From positions 1,241,501-1,305,500 of the forward strand of contig JAITYX010000004.1 of assembly GCA_021018815.1 (NCBI GenBank): 64,000 nucleotides of DNA, in the 5' to 3' direction. The notes beneath the pieces are model-generated. The model was not told where the DNA came from. It did no database searches and was given only the letters and a program-made list of their open reading frames with translations. The position numbers and the translations under genes were made by a program. This DNA is from Talinum fruticosum (Eukaryota; Streptophyta; Magnoliopsida; Caryophyllales; Talinaceae). Shown here one piece after another: positions 24,899 to 37,032 of this stretch. How positions within the stretch are numbered: the stretch's first letter is position 1; the number at the start of each line of letters is the position of its first letter.

Positions 24899-25582
24899 AG
24901 GGGTGAGCATGATTGATGGGTACCACGAAACCAAACCGGAACCGGTCAAACGGGTAAGGGTAAGGTTGCTAAAATTTAGGAACCGGTCAAATGGGTAAGG
25001 GTAGGGTTACTAAAATGAAATCATGGAACTGAAACACTGGAACCGTTTAAAGGGTATTTTATTTTATATTTCATAGATCTTGTCAACGGTGATGGATAAG
25101 TTATTGATGTTGAAGCTGCAATGCAAGTTTGAAAGTTGCATTATTTTTATTTAAATTTAGTTAATGAACTTGAGACATTTGGTTGTATTAGTTTTTGAAG
25201 AGACTTTTTAAGATTTTGATTACATCCCCCTTTAAAAACGTTATTTCTACTACCAACTTTCATTTTGTAAAAAATTGCTAAAAATTGTGGTATTTAATTT
25301 TTTTGTTTGTTGAACTTTAGTTAATTAAATGATTAACGTGAGTTGATGTTTATAAGTTTTTAAGGCCTTAAAGTTTTTTTTTCATAAGAATAATGTTGTA
25401 AATAGGGTACCTACCATGGAACCGGAACCGGAATCGAACACGAGGTTCGAGGTCGAGTTCCCAAAATTTAAGAACCAGGTCAAATAGGGTAAGGGTCAAA
25501 TTCCTAAAATTTAGGAACCGATCAAATAGAGTAAAGGTCGGGTTCCTAATTTTGGGACAGAGTACCGGAACCGCTCACCCCT
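24899..25582. mobile_element. hAT-like non-autonomous element (MITE)
   Basis: Termini AGGGGTGAGC and GCTCACCCCT are perfect inverses, 684 bp apart. The interior repeats GGAACCGGTCAAA and GGGTAAGGGT-type phrases. No coding capacity. The flanking 8-mers do not match, so the target duplication has decayed or the ends are slightly different. Confidence 0.6.
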
Positions 25583-25589
25583 AACTCGT

Positions 25590-27060
25590 ATATATTACAT
25601 AATAACTTGTATCATATCTTTTTCTTTTGAATTTATGAAATATTTAATTTTTTTGGATGGAAATCACTAAAATTTTCTAAAATCTAATTTTTAAATATTT
25701 ATTTTTTAGATTAATTTTTTTGGTTAAATATCAATAAAAAAATTTCCCAAAATCATAGGAGTCCACGCCCTCCCAGTCCCCCTAGTTCTGCCACTACATT
25801 TGTAGGAAATATCTCATGTGCAGTTTTGTTTGGATTAAATTAAGTTTCAAATTTCAACAGGATCCAGTTTTAGATGTGCCTATTTCGAGTACGAATGGAC
25901 TATCGTTTATTTGGGGTTTTGATTCACATGTTCGTTTCACATGTTAGCATACAAATATTCGATAATGATAATTTGAATAGATGCCTTTTGTTCTCGTATA
26001 CAAAAAACTTCCTATAGGGTTGTCAAAATTTTGTTCGATCTAAGTACTTGAATTTATTCAATTTGAAAAAAATTCGGTAAGATCATTAATTATTCGTTCA
26101 AATTTTAAATTTGAACATAAATTTTTTTTATTTTTGTTGTCCGAATTCAATTTTAACTCGATTTTAGCTTTGTCTAGTTGCTCGACCCGGAAAAAGCATG
26201 ATATTGACAAAATTTTTCATCCGAATTTTAGATATTGACCGATTTATCCAACCCAAATTTTTGCCAATGCTATTCTAGTATATGTTTCAATCGGAAAAAG
26301 GAGAAGGATATTGAATTTTGAAATGACTTTAAAATCATTCACAAGTGCTTCTGGTTCCTTCGTGGTAAATGGACAGAATCAAGAAGTTTTCCTTAGTACA
26401 AGTGCAACATTCTTGTAATTCACTGACCAAAGCTAGCAAAGAGCAAGCCCCATGATCAGAAGATCTCTTCCAGAAAATGAGATACCCTCCCAATGCAGAA
26501 AGAAACGTCTTCAACATTCCACTTAAGATTATGTAAAGAAGACTAAGTGCATTGGACAAGAGAGACAACCAACAAGTGATCATTGAACCATTAATCTTGT
26601 GTATCCTTGTACTTAAATTATCAATCCTTGTCATTTTTTCATAGCAAGTAAGTTGAGTGAACTTGCTTGTGTGCAACACATCTGGTGAGGTGTGACAAGT
26701 ATCACTACAATGAGTATACTTGTCTGGTTGCCTAAGGATTAAAGTGAACGGTCTTTGTGGCATGTACTCAGTGGAGTAAGAAAAATAGCCTTTAATCCTA
26801 AGGAAAGAACCCTTGGGCAGTCACTAACTCAAAATTTGGAGTATTACAAGAAAAATAGACTTTAATTTCTGCCTTTGCTTTGCTTCTATTTGTGAGCCTT
26901 GAATGTTTTTAGTGTTGTACTCTAGGACACTTAATTTCCTAGAATTTTCTTCATCCCAGAAAAGTTCAAGAAAAAGTCATCACCCTATTCATCTCCCCCT
27001 TCCCTAGGGGATTTCATCCTCTTTTGGCCCTTCAAAGATTTTTATCATTTTGCATATTTT
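25590..27060. other. Intergenic; possible solo-LTR remnant
   Basis: No gene recognised. The stretch ending near 27035 (GTCATCACCCTATTCATCTC, a C-rich tract and TTTTGGCCCTTCA) resembles the 3' end of some plant Copia LTRs. I found no matching 5' boundary or target duplication. The 142-residue frame at 26335-26763 has no recognisable family. Confidence 0.35.
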
Positions 27061-27164
27061 ATTACAGCAACACTGATGTTAAGCGAAGTAGCAAGGATAT
27101 ACGTGACATAGAGCAAGCATGTGTATAGCCTCTCCGATATCTTGTCGTTGTTTCGGAAGTTTAA

Positions 27165-27833
27165 TTAACATGAATAGTTGCTGAAGGTGGCAACAAGAGC
27201 GGCCTTCTTGCCCTCGCTAATTTTGGCAAACGCCTCATTTCCAGTGCTGTCATCCACATAGTAACTAGTGTCGCAGGATGCATCGAGCTTGGCTCTGATT
27301 GCACACCAGTTAATGTTATTCTTGTAGTTCTGAATTGGTCCGCTTTCAACATAAACCTGTATTTGATTACATATAAATATGTAACAGTACTAATCATGGT
27401 ATAGATAGATATATGATATGTAGGCTTCATTATGAGAGACAATTATAAGTACCTTGTTAGGATTATTGCAACCACCATAGTTGTCATTAACTGACCAGGC
27501 AAGGAGCCATCCAGAACCACACTCATCGGAGTACACAACAGCAGCCTCATCATAGTGGCCACCACAATGAGCTGAGTGGACAAAATTACCGGAGTGGTGT
27601 CTGGCAACCGAGGGAGGATAGTCTTCCTTGATTTCGCCGCACCAGTTGTGTTCCTTGAGAAATTTGACGCAGTTTCCCTTGGCAAGATTTTTAATGCAGC
27701 CTGCTGTGACGGCCCCATGATCGTAGCAGTGCTTGTTGACCACATCGTGTGCCTTGTTGCACGTCTCGTTCACCACAGCCTCGTGCTGTTCATGGTATGC
27801 TTCTGCACTCCAACATGCGTGATTGGAGGCCAT
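27165..27833 (-). CDS. Unrecognised 190-residue protein with 12 cysteines, two coding exons
   Basis: Coding exons are 27833-27453 and 27356-27165, joined AAG/GTACTT...ACAG/GTTTAT in phase 0, giving 190 residues. I do not recognise the family. There are 12 cysteines (enough for six disulfides) and conserved-looking stretches such as TAGCIKNLAKGNCVKFLKE, SAHCGGHYDEAAVVYSDECG and GPIQNYKNNINWCAIRAKLD. No signal peptide is visible with this ATG. A 5'UTR exon (about 28125-28063) and a 182-nt leader intron (28062-27881) are supported by the TATA box at 28152 and good splice sites. Just before the ATG lies a 34-bp copy of the gene's own sequence (see findings). A dead paralogue sits at 19.5-20.0 kb and PGIP genes flank both. 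A defence role is only a guess from context. Confidence 0.75.
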
Positions 27834-28151
27834 GTTTGGCAACCGAGGGAGGATAGTCTGCCTTGATTTCAACAGCCACGCTATATAATCTAATTGTGCA
27901 AGTATTATAACCAATCTTTTCCGTTGATCGTGAGCTATTAAGTCACTTGGTCATGTCATACATTTTCATAGTATCAGCGCGAGTTTAATTTCGGGTGAAG
28001 GGGGAACTGCTGCATAGAAGCCTAATTAATGGGGGTTAAAGGGAGCAGAGAGAGAAAGAAACCTTGAGATAGAATCACTTCAGCTGCACGAACGAGATGT
28101 AAAGGAAAGGAGACTTTGTGCTTCTGTGGGTCTTCCCCTTGCCTATACAGC

Positions 28152-28159
28152 TATTTATA
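28152..28159 (-). promoter_or_regulatory. TATA box of the 12-cysteine gene
   Basis: TATAAATA on the minus strand (plus strand TATTTATA), about 30 bases upstream of the inferred start of the non-coding first exon. Confidence 0.6.
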
Positions 28160-28169
28160 GAGATTAAAA

Positions 28170-29050
28170 ATCGATCAGACTAAACTAGTCATTCATGCTT
28201 CTCATCTTCTCCAAATGGCACTTGAGAATTTGAATAAGATAAGTACTGTGCAATGTGGGAATTTTTGAGATTCTTCATTTTTCCCTGTCTACTATCTGTT
28301 TCCACAATCGATTCTTCTCTTCATCATAAGGGATCATGGGCATCTTTTCTTTTGGTGACAATCTGCATGATTCTTTTATCATGGGTCGTGGGCTCATGGC
28401 ATCTCCTCTTTTCGACCATTGGCTCGATGTTTATCATGGTCAGAGCATCAATCTATGTTCCCATCTAGGTCCCTGCTTTTGACGAGAATGTACACATTGT
28501 GTATACTTGATGTTTGTCATGGTCAGGGCATCAATCTACGCCCCATCTAGGTCCCTGCTTTTGATGCGAATATATGCATTGTGAGTTTTCATTTCGTGAT
28601 GATGTCTTCATGATTCTAATATGTGCATCAATGCTAAATTTGTTTTGATGAAAATCAATGTAGGACATATTTCTACATGTTTTACCAACTATCAAAAAAT
28701 GGAAGTTCTAGATATTTTCACAATTAATCACCAATTTTTTTGTGCAATCATCATCATTAATCTTAAATTAACCCGAATTCCTTATTATATGTAACGGAAT
28801 CATCCAAATTTATTTATGTTCTGAATCTCATGTGTAAACTTTCCACAAATAATTAGATTAAATGAAATACAAACATACATAGCTAGTTTTGTTTTGTTAT
28901 ATTGTAAGCTGAACACCAAAAAAGAGCAAAAAAATAAAAAAAACAATCAACATAAACTCTTTATTATACGAACTACTTGGCCATGAAAGATAATTATAAT
29001 GATCAGATGTTTGATTTATCAACAACATTTTCAAGGAGTATAGAATGCTC
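28170..29050. other. Intergenic, partly duplicated at 20.2-20.5 kb
   Basis: Contains two local copies of a roughly 80-bp phrase (GTTTATCATGGTCAGAGCATCAATCTA near 28430 and a near copy at 28511). No gene seen. Confidence 0.5.
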
Positions 29051-29061
29051 CCACAGTTGAT

Positions 29062-30207
29062 CTACTTGCAAGCAGGCAGAGGAGGGCCACAGAGGCACCT
29101 ATTATGGGCAAAGTAGATCGGGTTGACCCGTTTCAGCCTCCGGCTTGTCGGTATCGAACCACAGAGCTGGTTAAAACTCACATCAATGAACCGCAAGGAC
29201 AACTGCCCCAACTGTTTGGGGAGTGACCCATATATCATGTTGTCCCCTATATCAAGATCCGTTAGCCCCGGCGGCAAATCGACATTTGAGAAATTAAACT
29301 TGAAGTAATTCCCGTGGAGGTTAATTATTGTGGTCTGTGTTTTGTTCTTTCCAAACAAAACCGATGCGTTCCCCGTTAGCTTATTCCGAGATAGATTCAC
29401 GACCCACATGTTGGCCCGACCCATTGACCGGGGGACTGGGTCGGTCAACAAGTTGTTGTCTAGTTCAAGGACCATTGACCGCTTCAACGAACCGAAACTC
29501 TCGGGGATTGACCCGGTGAGCTGATTCCAGGAAAGAGTGAGTGCCACGAGGTTCGGAAGCAGGCTAAGTGAGGCTGGGATCTTATCGGAGAGATTGTTTA
29601 AGTGGAGGTCGATTGTAGTTAGGCTTTTCATCTGGCCCAAAGCTTCGGGTATTGGCCCCGACAGCCTGTTTGAGCTGAGGTCTAGGTTCTCGAGGTGGGT
29701 TAAGTTGGCTAGGGATTGGGGAATACGACCTGTAAGACCATTGGAGTTGAGGTCAAGTTGGGTTAGGTTCATCAGCTGGCCCAGTTCACAAGGAATTGGG
29801 CCAGACAAATCGTTTCGAGCAAGGCTTAAGATCGAGAGGTGGGTCAGCTTCCCAATGGCCAATGGAATGGGCCCAGAGAGGTTGGGGAGGTCAGACAATC
29901 GGAGGGATCGGAGGAAGGGGAGGTCACCAACCAAGTGTGGTATCTCTCCGGAGATATCATGGGCTATTCCGATGGAGAGGACCGTGACATGGCCGTGGGG
30001 GTCGCATTCGAAGTCGAATCCCCATGCACTGCAGCAGTCTAAGTCTGGATTCCACGTGTCCAAAGTCGCGGAGTTATGGAAGTGGGCTTTGATTTTGAGG
30101 AGGATCTCTTTGTCGTGTGGATTACAGAGTGCTTTCGAGAGAGAAATGGTGAAGAGGGAGAATATAAGCAGGAGAAGAAGGTAGAGTTTCGGACCGAACT
30201 CGTCCAT
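29062..30207 (-). CDS. PGIP-like secreted LRR protein with 12 repeats
   Basis: An intron-less frame of 381 residues. A signal peptide (LYLLLLLIFSLFTISLSKA) is followed by the PGIP N-terminal cap (LCNPHDKEILLKIKAHF, then DLDCCSAWGFDFECD). LRRs and a four-cysteine C-terminal cap (FAHNRCLCGPPLPAC) follow. I count 12 LRRs against ten in ordinary PGIPs, which accounts for the roughly 45-50 extra residues. The additional pair (LTQLDLNSNGLTGRIPQSLA and LENLDLSSNRLSGPIPEALG) are regular consensus repeats in the first half. Function as a polygalacturonase inhibitor is plausible by family, but the altered solenoid length makes the target uncertain. The neighbouring gene at 31.2 kb lies on the same strand. 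Confidence 0.9.
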   Translation of the reverse strand: MDEFGPKLYLLLLLIFSLFTISLSKALCNPHDKEILLKIKAHFHNSATLDTWNPDLDCCSAWGFDFECDPHGHVTVLSIGIAHDISGEIPHLVGDLPFLRSLRLSDLPNLSGPIPLAIGKLTHLSILSLARNDLSGPIPCELGQLMNLTQLDLNSNGLTGRIPQSLANLTHLENLDLSSNRLSGPIPEALGQMKSLTTIDLHLNNLSDKIPASLSLLPNLVALTLSWNQLTGSIPESFGSLKRSMVLELDNNLLTDPVPRSMGRANMWVVNLSRNKLTGNASVLFGKNKTQTTIINLHGNYFKFNFSNVDLPPGLTDLDIGDNMIYGSLPKQLGQLSLRFIDVSFNQLCGSIPTSRRLKRVNPIYFAHNRCLCGPPLPACK

Positions 30208-30259
30208 TTTTGGGGGTTTCTACTGAGTGGTTTTAGGTGGTAGTAATATTCATGCATGG

Positions 30260-31210
30260 AAAATGAGGTACTTATAATTCATTGCAATTGATAAGTCCCC
30301 CACAAATTGTTCAGATTATGGAGGGATTGTGACAGCACACTGATATATTGGTCGTATGTTTTGGACTGGGAGATGATCAATATGGAGAAAACCGTTTGCT
30401 ATAAAACCTAGGGAAGTATAGGCAACTTGCAGCGTCTAGAATCACCGGCTACCACCATTCCAAATCCAAAGTTAGCTAATTTTAATCCACGACAGAACAT
30501 AACTAACGTGTCTTTAGCATAATGATTATTAAGACTTCGTTAAGGTTCTGATCTCGATCTCATGGGCTCAAGTCATGCCATGTACAAATTTCCTTTGTTA
30601 GGGGAATAAGTGAGAGGCTTACATGTTCTGTTAATGGGTTTAGATACCTTACTGACTATGTCTCTATCGGGCCTACGTTTCGTATATGTGCTCCCTCTTG
30701 TGTTTGTTGACAGCCTATTAAATTCATCTAATGTTACTTATCTCAAAAAAGAATGATGAAGGTGTCCTATACGTTAAAAACAACTATATTTTTAATTGGG
30801 CATTAAAAAACACCTTAAAATAACATTGTTTAAGATTTACTGACCGCTTATTATCATTGATTTTGCTTGAAAATTATGTATAGTTTAGTTGTTAAATTAT
30901 AATTGCTAGAGTATGATGTATTGTACTCTCACACCACATAACGATCGGTAGATGGTCGATGAAGGGATAAAATAGTGGGAAGGCTCAGAAGGAACAAGGG
31001 TTGTTAAAGTTGTCTGGGCAAATCCTAGAAGCGAAGCTTCAGTAATCATTGCCGCAATGGTGTACAATTTAACAACATGAATAAAGGTTGAAGAAACAGA
31101 AGAATACTTTTAAAACATTTATTTGATCAGAAATTTGCAAACGAATAACAACATATGAATACAATTCCAGAAATTAATTACTGTATGTGACAAATCCATA
31201 TCATGATTCA
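30260..31210. other. Intergenic between the two minus-strand PGIP-like genes
   Basis: No gene seen. It should hold the 3' flank of the 31-32 kb gene and the promoter of the 29-30 kb gene (TTATAAGT on the minus strand near 30270). Confidence 0.6.
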
Positions 31211-31213
31211 ACT

Positions 31214-32190
31214 TCACTTGCAAAGTGCCAAGGGAGGACCGCAGAGGCACTTGTTATGGGCAAAAGCATCCGACCCAAACCCGGTGAGCTGCGTTCCAGT
31301 CGGTATCGGGCCACAAAGCTGGTTGTTGCTCACATTCAATACCTGCAATGGCAGCTCAACAATCTGTTTTGGGATGGACCCGTATATCATATTCCGACTC
31401 AAATCAAGACCCTGTAACTTTGATGGAAATTCCACCTTTGATAAGTCAAATGATAGCCCATTGTTGCTTAGGTTGATAAATATCGCTCTCTTCCTCCTGC
31501 CAAACAAAACCGACGCATCCCCAGTTAACCGGTTGCTCGAAAGGTCGACCCATGAGAAATCGGCACGGGCCAAGGAGCCCGGGACAGGGCCAGAGAGCTG
31601 GTTCTCGTAAGCCTGGAGGACTAAGTTCTTAAATGAACCGAAGCTCTCCGGGATTGAACCGCTGAGGCGGTTCTTGAAGATTTGGAGCCGCTGGAGTCTA
31701 GTGAGTTGGGAAAGAGAAGCCGGGATTGGGCCGGAAAGCCGGTTTTCGGATAAGTCAAGGTCGGTTAACTTAGTGAGCCGGCCCAAGAACGAAGGGATTG
31801 GACCGGTTAAGTTGGTCCGAGCCAGCATGAGCTCTTTAAGATTGACAAGGTTAGAAAGGGCCGAAGGGATTGGACCGGTCAAACGGGGCATGTCATTGAA
31901 CCAAAGGGTTTCTAGACTCGAGAGTTGACCGATCACCGAAGGGATCTGACCAGAGAGGTCCGGGTTTTGACCGACGGCCAGGTAGTTCACCCGGTGGGTC
32001 CGGCTGTCACAGGCTACATTGAGCCAAGTACAACAATTGGTGTTGGGTTGCCACGTGTTGAAGAAACTAAGGTTAGGACCGAGTCGGTTTTTGATTTCGA
32101 GGAGGGCAGTTTGGTCATTTGGGTGGCAGAGGTCAGCTGAGTGAGAGAGGGAGATGAGAAGGGAGAATAGAAAGAGGGGAGTTTAGTCAT
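31214..32190 (-). CDS. PGIP: PGIP, ten LRRs, with a one-base frameshift in the signal peptide as sequenced
   Basis: From codon 7 onward the frame is open to the stop at 31214. It gives a hydrophobic signal peptide, the cap ADLCHPNDQTALLEIKNRLG and TNCCTWLNVACD, ten regular LRRs, and a C-terminal cap (FAHNKCLCGPPLALC). The only ATG that fits a full-length protein is at 32190 (MTK...). It is one base out of frame with the rest, and the break falls at the C4/A3 runs at 32176-32184. One more base there would give a normal 325-residue PGIP. The TATA tract at 32266-32279 is well placed. Either a recent null allele or, as I think more likely, a sequencing undercall. No in-frame ATG lies near the N-terminus of the LRR frame. 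Confidence 0.88.
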
Positions 32191-32265
32191 CGTAGTATAC
32201 GCGTATAGAGTAGAGAATAGAGATGAAATTTGGAATGTGATTGAAAAATATTGAAGTTGCTTGTG

Positions 32266-32279
32266 GTATATATATATAG
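32266..32279 (-). promoter_or_regulatory. TATA tract of the third PGIP gene
   Basis: Alternating TATATATATATA about 75-90 bases upstream of the ATG at 32190. Confidence 0.5.
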
Positions 32280-32419
32280 AGGGATCAACAGATAATGATG
32301 GATTACACGCAATTTGGTCGAAGAATGAGTCAATGGGCGGATGGGGCTACGAAACTTGGAATTGAATATGATGACCAACTCAATCAAAACAGCACAAGTT
32401 GCAGTCAACTTAGTGCTGC

Positions 32420-34417
32420 TACTACTACATCAAATTGTGCAACGTACAGGGATATAACAGAGTAAATAGAAAATAATAAAAATCAGAAATTTTCATATCA
32501 TTATTATATATAAAAATTAATATTAATATATATCAAAAAAGAGATAATATTAATTAATCTATATATGGTAACAAAATTTTTAGTTTTTTTTTTTCCAATA
32601 AAGTGTCACATAAGCATGTATTTATTTATAGAGTGATACTTTCTCTCATAAAATTTCATTTTGTGTTCTTTAATATGTGTCCTTCGTTAAAAGAGAAATA
32701 TAAATTCTTTTTAGATAAGCTAACTAGCACCAACTTGACTCCTTATCATAGAGCACACTAAGTGAGTACCGGGGAGGGAAACATGGTTGTCCAAGCCCAA
32801 GGAGCCCAAAGCCTACCCTTCCCTCAATTTTCAAATAACTATCTTCGACGTGTCCATTGACTCGAACTCAAACAACATATACGAAAGGTAGACGAAATAC
32901 AAATCAAGCCAAGCAAGCCCAATTAGTAAGAAATATAAGTGTCCATTGACTCGAACTCATGCAACATATATGAAAGGTGGACGAAATACAAATGAAGCCG
33001 AGCAAGCTCAATCAATAAGAAATGTAAATATATGTATGCCTTGCATAATATCATAAATTAAGTCAATATGAAATTGCGTGTCTTTTTGAAACTGTGCTAT
33101 TTTAAATTATGTGAACCTTTTATTCAAATATAAATTATAAAAAAGTGTTGTTTTTTGTGTTAAATGTGGGCAAATACAAGTATAGAGATCTGTTTGTATT
33201 CGAAGTATAGAATAGAATGGAAGAATATTTATTATTAATTTTGTCGAAATGTAAATTTATTTTAATATTTTAAATTTATTCTTGTTAGAAAATTATCTCT
33301 ATAAAGATTTTTATTAATAAAATTTCCTTTTCTATAAAATAAAAAAAATAAAAAAAAGCGTGCAAATGTGTTATTGAAGATTAGTCTTTAGTCGGTAGGT
33401 AGGGATTTGGTAGACATCGGCCTCGGCCGTGGGCATTTGCTGTGTATGTGTTATACCATATACTTTAAGTTACTTGAATCAATGACCCATGGTCCAGCCC
33501 ATTCTTTAACCAAGTAATCCATCCTTGGGCCTTGGCCCATGCTAGCTCTAACCAAGCATATTTATTATAGTTCATTACATGGGCCAAAATAATTTTTTAA
33601 CTCAAATCTTAGAGATAGACCTTCAAAACGTATCATTAGTCAAAACTTTTGCTTAAAATTATGTATAAAATTTTTAAAAATTCATAAAATAATTAAATTA
33701 AATACCCATAAAATTAATTAATTATTATTTGTAAAACTCAAACGATTGACTAAAATTTTTAAAGTCGTCACTGCTTTTTTACAAATAAGCTATAAATTTA
33801 TGGTTAGAATCGAAATTGCAAAATAAAAATAAACTAAAGGTGAAAATTCGGTGACTTATTTAGGAGACTTTTTATAATTATATGAATAAATTTAATTACT
33901 TATTTATAGTGACGACTTTCATTAAAGTTAGGTTTAAATTTCGGTTAATTATTAATTATCTTTAAATTATTTGAAAATGAATTATTGGTGACCTAAGACC
34001 TAACACCTCTGAAAAATTTTATCCCTTGTTAAATAGCTTGTTTCACCTTCATGCCTCCCTCACCCAATGAAAGGGGGATATGTAGGATCCGGAGAGAAAG
34101 AGAAGAAAGTGGTGTAGGGACAAATCTTATACGTATTTCTAACTAAATCTCTATACATCTACTGAAAGCCAATGAGAAACTAAAAGAAAACTACACTTGG
34201 GAAAATTAACCACCATGCATCAAATTCAAGCTCAAGGGATGTACTGATGAATGATGATCATCTATTAAAAGGACCTTTATCAAAAGTGGCAATGTCAATT
34301 CTCATCTAACTTTTCTTCATGCAAGATTTCTTCTTCTCCTCCTCCTCCCCTACTAGTACGTAGTAATAGCAGCAGCAACAGCTATACCTTCCTTATGTGG
34401 TTGATCAACTCATCGAT
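32420..34417. other. AT-rich intergenic stretch between the PGIP cluster and the TGA gene
   Basis: No gene seen. It contains a tandem duplication at 32838-33030. The last part should include the 3'UTR of the TGA gene. Confidence 0.55.
32838..33030. repeat. Tandem duplication, unit about 100 bp
   Basis: Two adjacent copies starting GTGTCCATTGACTCGAACTC (32839 and 32940), about 85-90% alike by eye. Confidence 0.85.
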
Positions 34418-36996
34418 CTATTGATCTTGGCGCGGCCTAGCCAGCCACAAGGAGCTCAGGGCTCGAAGCCGGTGGAAGTACTCCGCGATCGCCAGAAAAC
34501 ACCTAGCCGCTTGTCGGATCGTCAGAATTTGATGCAGCCGATGAAAGGTTTGGTGCCTCAAACTGTCAGCCTGTATGCACATATCCTTCAGTTCTCAAAC
34601 TATACCAGCATAAAAAAGGTAAAATGGACTTGACTTTGAGGCATATATATGTATTGTAGAGCATCTATAACAGGCTTATTGTTCAAACCATATCCCTAAA
34701 CCGTGGACCTGGCAATCGGGTTATTCGAGTCGGTTTTGGTTGGGTTAATTTGGTTCAAGTCATGTTCGGGTCATTACGATTCGGTTGAGTTTCGGGTTGG
34801 GTCGAGCTTCGGGTTCAGGTCGGGCTGACTTCAAGTCAACTTATATTTATTGATTTAATAAACTTGTCTTGTAGTAATAAAACAGTTTGATGAAAAATAT
34901 TCGGGCCGAGTTCGAGTCGGATTCGGGTCATCTCAATTTGGCTTTTGAAGTGTCGGGTTTAGTTCGAGTTAGGTTCCAGGTCATCAATTCAAATCGAATA
35001 ACTTTTACCAGTTATATTAAAATGCATGCTTGTGTCTTGAAAATTAAAGACAAGACTAGAGAGGACAAAAATAAAATTATTATCTTTGACTTTGTGGGAA
35101 ATTAGTTGTTGGCCCTTTACATGCAATGGTAACATCAGGCGAAACTTTGGGTCTTCTTGGGCAATGAGTTAAACTTTCTACACTTTCTTGAAAATCAACA
35201 TCTAATTAGAACTAAAATAGGTAAAACTAATTCCACCAATAATAATCACAGTAAAAGTAATGAAAAAATTATTAGTTACTATGTTTTTTCTCTACTTTTT
35301 TCTAAATAATAAAAATTATATTTTAATCATATGAAGAAAATTTGATGATATTTTTGCACATTAACAAATTCACACGACAAAAGAGTACATAAAAGAATAT
35401 CTTTTTATTGTACCAACATATACAGTGGTTCATGTAGTTTTGCACTTGTTTTAGTAAACAATGTCTCATAACTAAGCCTTGTAAATGAGAAATACATGTA
35501 GGTGGCGAGAAAGCTTAACTTCGTAATTATCGGCTAACAGATCAAATAGATTATTAAAGATGAACAAAATATGTTGGCGCTTGGAATCGGTGGCTTAGAG
35601 TCCTACCCTATCTCTAAGACATTATGCATTGGTGAAGTGAATTTCCTCTTGGGATGTGCAACAAATTAAATTTGTTCAAATAAATAAGCACGATGAAGGT
35701 ATTTAGATTGATGTGGGCATCTTTGACTAAGTTGGAAATTTTGATGTATATTTTGCTTCATTAGGCTCATCGATCGGAATCCAAAGATATATATTGATGG
35801 TATTCACGTAGAAAGATTTGGAAAGAAGGTTTGACATGTTAGTTTAGAAGAGATGCTACAATACTTACGGATGAATAAAAGGATATACGGTGTCCGAAAT
35901 TTTAATAGATCATTTATGTTAATATTAAATGTAATAAACTTTATAAAATGGAACATGTAAATAAAGGGAATTTTATGTTTCTAAGCCTCCCTTACTAAAT
36001 AAGTTCAGAATTATGTTGTATTTTTGCATGATCGGGAGTAGAATATAACAGTTGAACAAATGGGCCATAGACAAGGCATGGAGACGTAAAAAGCATAGCA
36101 AAGGGTCATGAATGAATGCATGATAAACACACGAAGTAGCGTGGGGAGTGGTGGAAAAGAAATAGACCAAAAGGAGAAAGTAGAAAAGGAAGGGATATGG
36201 GCCATGGAGAGTATGCTAAGTCAAGCGGTTATGACCCTGACATCATGCGTTATGGGCCTAAACGGATCTTCCGACGTTGATATATTAAGCAGGTCCACCT
36301 CCCTCTTTCACTCAATCATGCCTCTCAAACTGCCCCCTTTCTCATTTGATGCCCGCGTGAGATACTCTCATCCCTCTTATTTGGTTGGGTCCCAAAATAC
36401 CTACATCGACCATTAGTCGTTTTTCCTATCATTCTTAGATAAAACTGTTTACATCTAGTTATCTCTAAATCCCAAAAAAAAAAAAAAACAGAATTTATAT
36501 TCCCACACCTCACCAAAGGGTCCGTTTGGAAACTCGGGATCTTAACTAAAAATACTATTTCACCTACATCGATCTTTGCACCTCATTCTAAAAGTCACCT
36601 TCATCAAGCTAGTTGATTTATGCTAATAGGGAAGACATTCCAGAAGTTTTGTGACATATATATGTTTTTATCCTAATGACTTTAAATTAGTTCAGCATAA
36701 AAAAAAAATTGAGAAGTGGTTGAGAAGTACCGAACATAATGTAATAAAAAAATTATTTGATTTATTTGATGTGAACGTACAATAATAATTAACCAAAGAG
36801 AAAATGAAGTTGAACTAAGTCGGTACAAAATAGCCACGTAGCCCAAAACCATATAATATAAGATGGGATATATACATAACCTGGAGCTGTCGCTGTTAAT
36901 GTGTTAAATGTCCCAGTCTGACCAGAAAACTAGGGCTTTTACAATCTCCTAAATTCAGGGGCCATTTTCAATAACAAATACGATAATAATATTTTA

Positions 36997-37032
<36 letters not shown>

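Noticed and set aside
26335..26763. A 142-residue minus-strand frame
   Set aside because: No family resemblance; probably sequence of a decayed LTR element.
29537..30184. A 215-residue open frame on the plus strand
   Set aside because: It is the antisense of the PGIP-like gene at 29062-30207; the regular LRR codons keep the opposite strand open.
31214..31990. A 258-residue PGIP starting at a GTG near 31990
   Set aside because: That start would drop the signal peptide and N-terminal cap, both of which are encoded in the same frame upstream; the true start is at 32190 with a one-base break.
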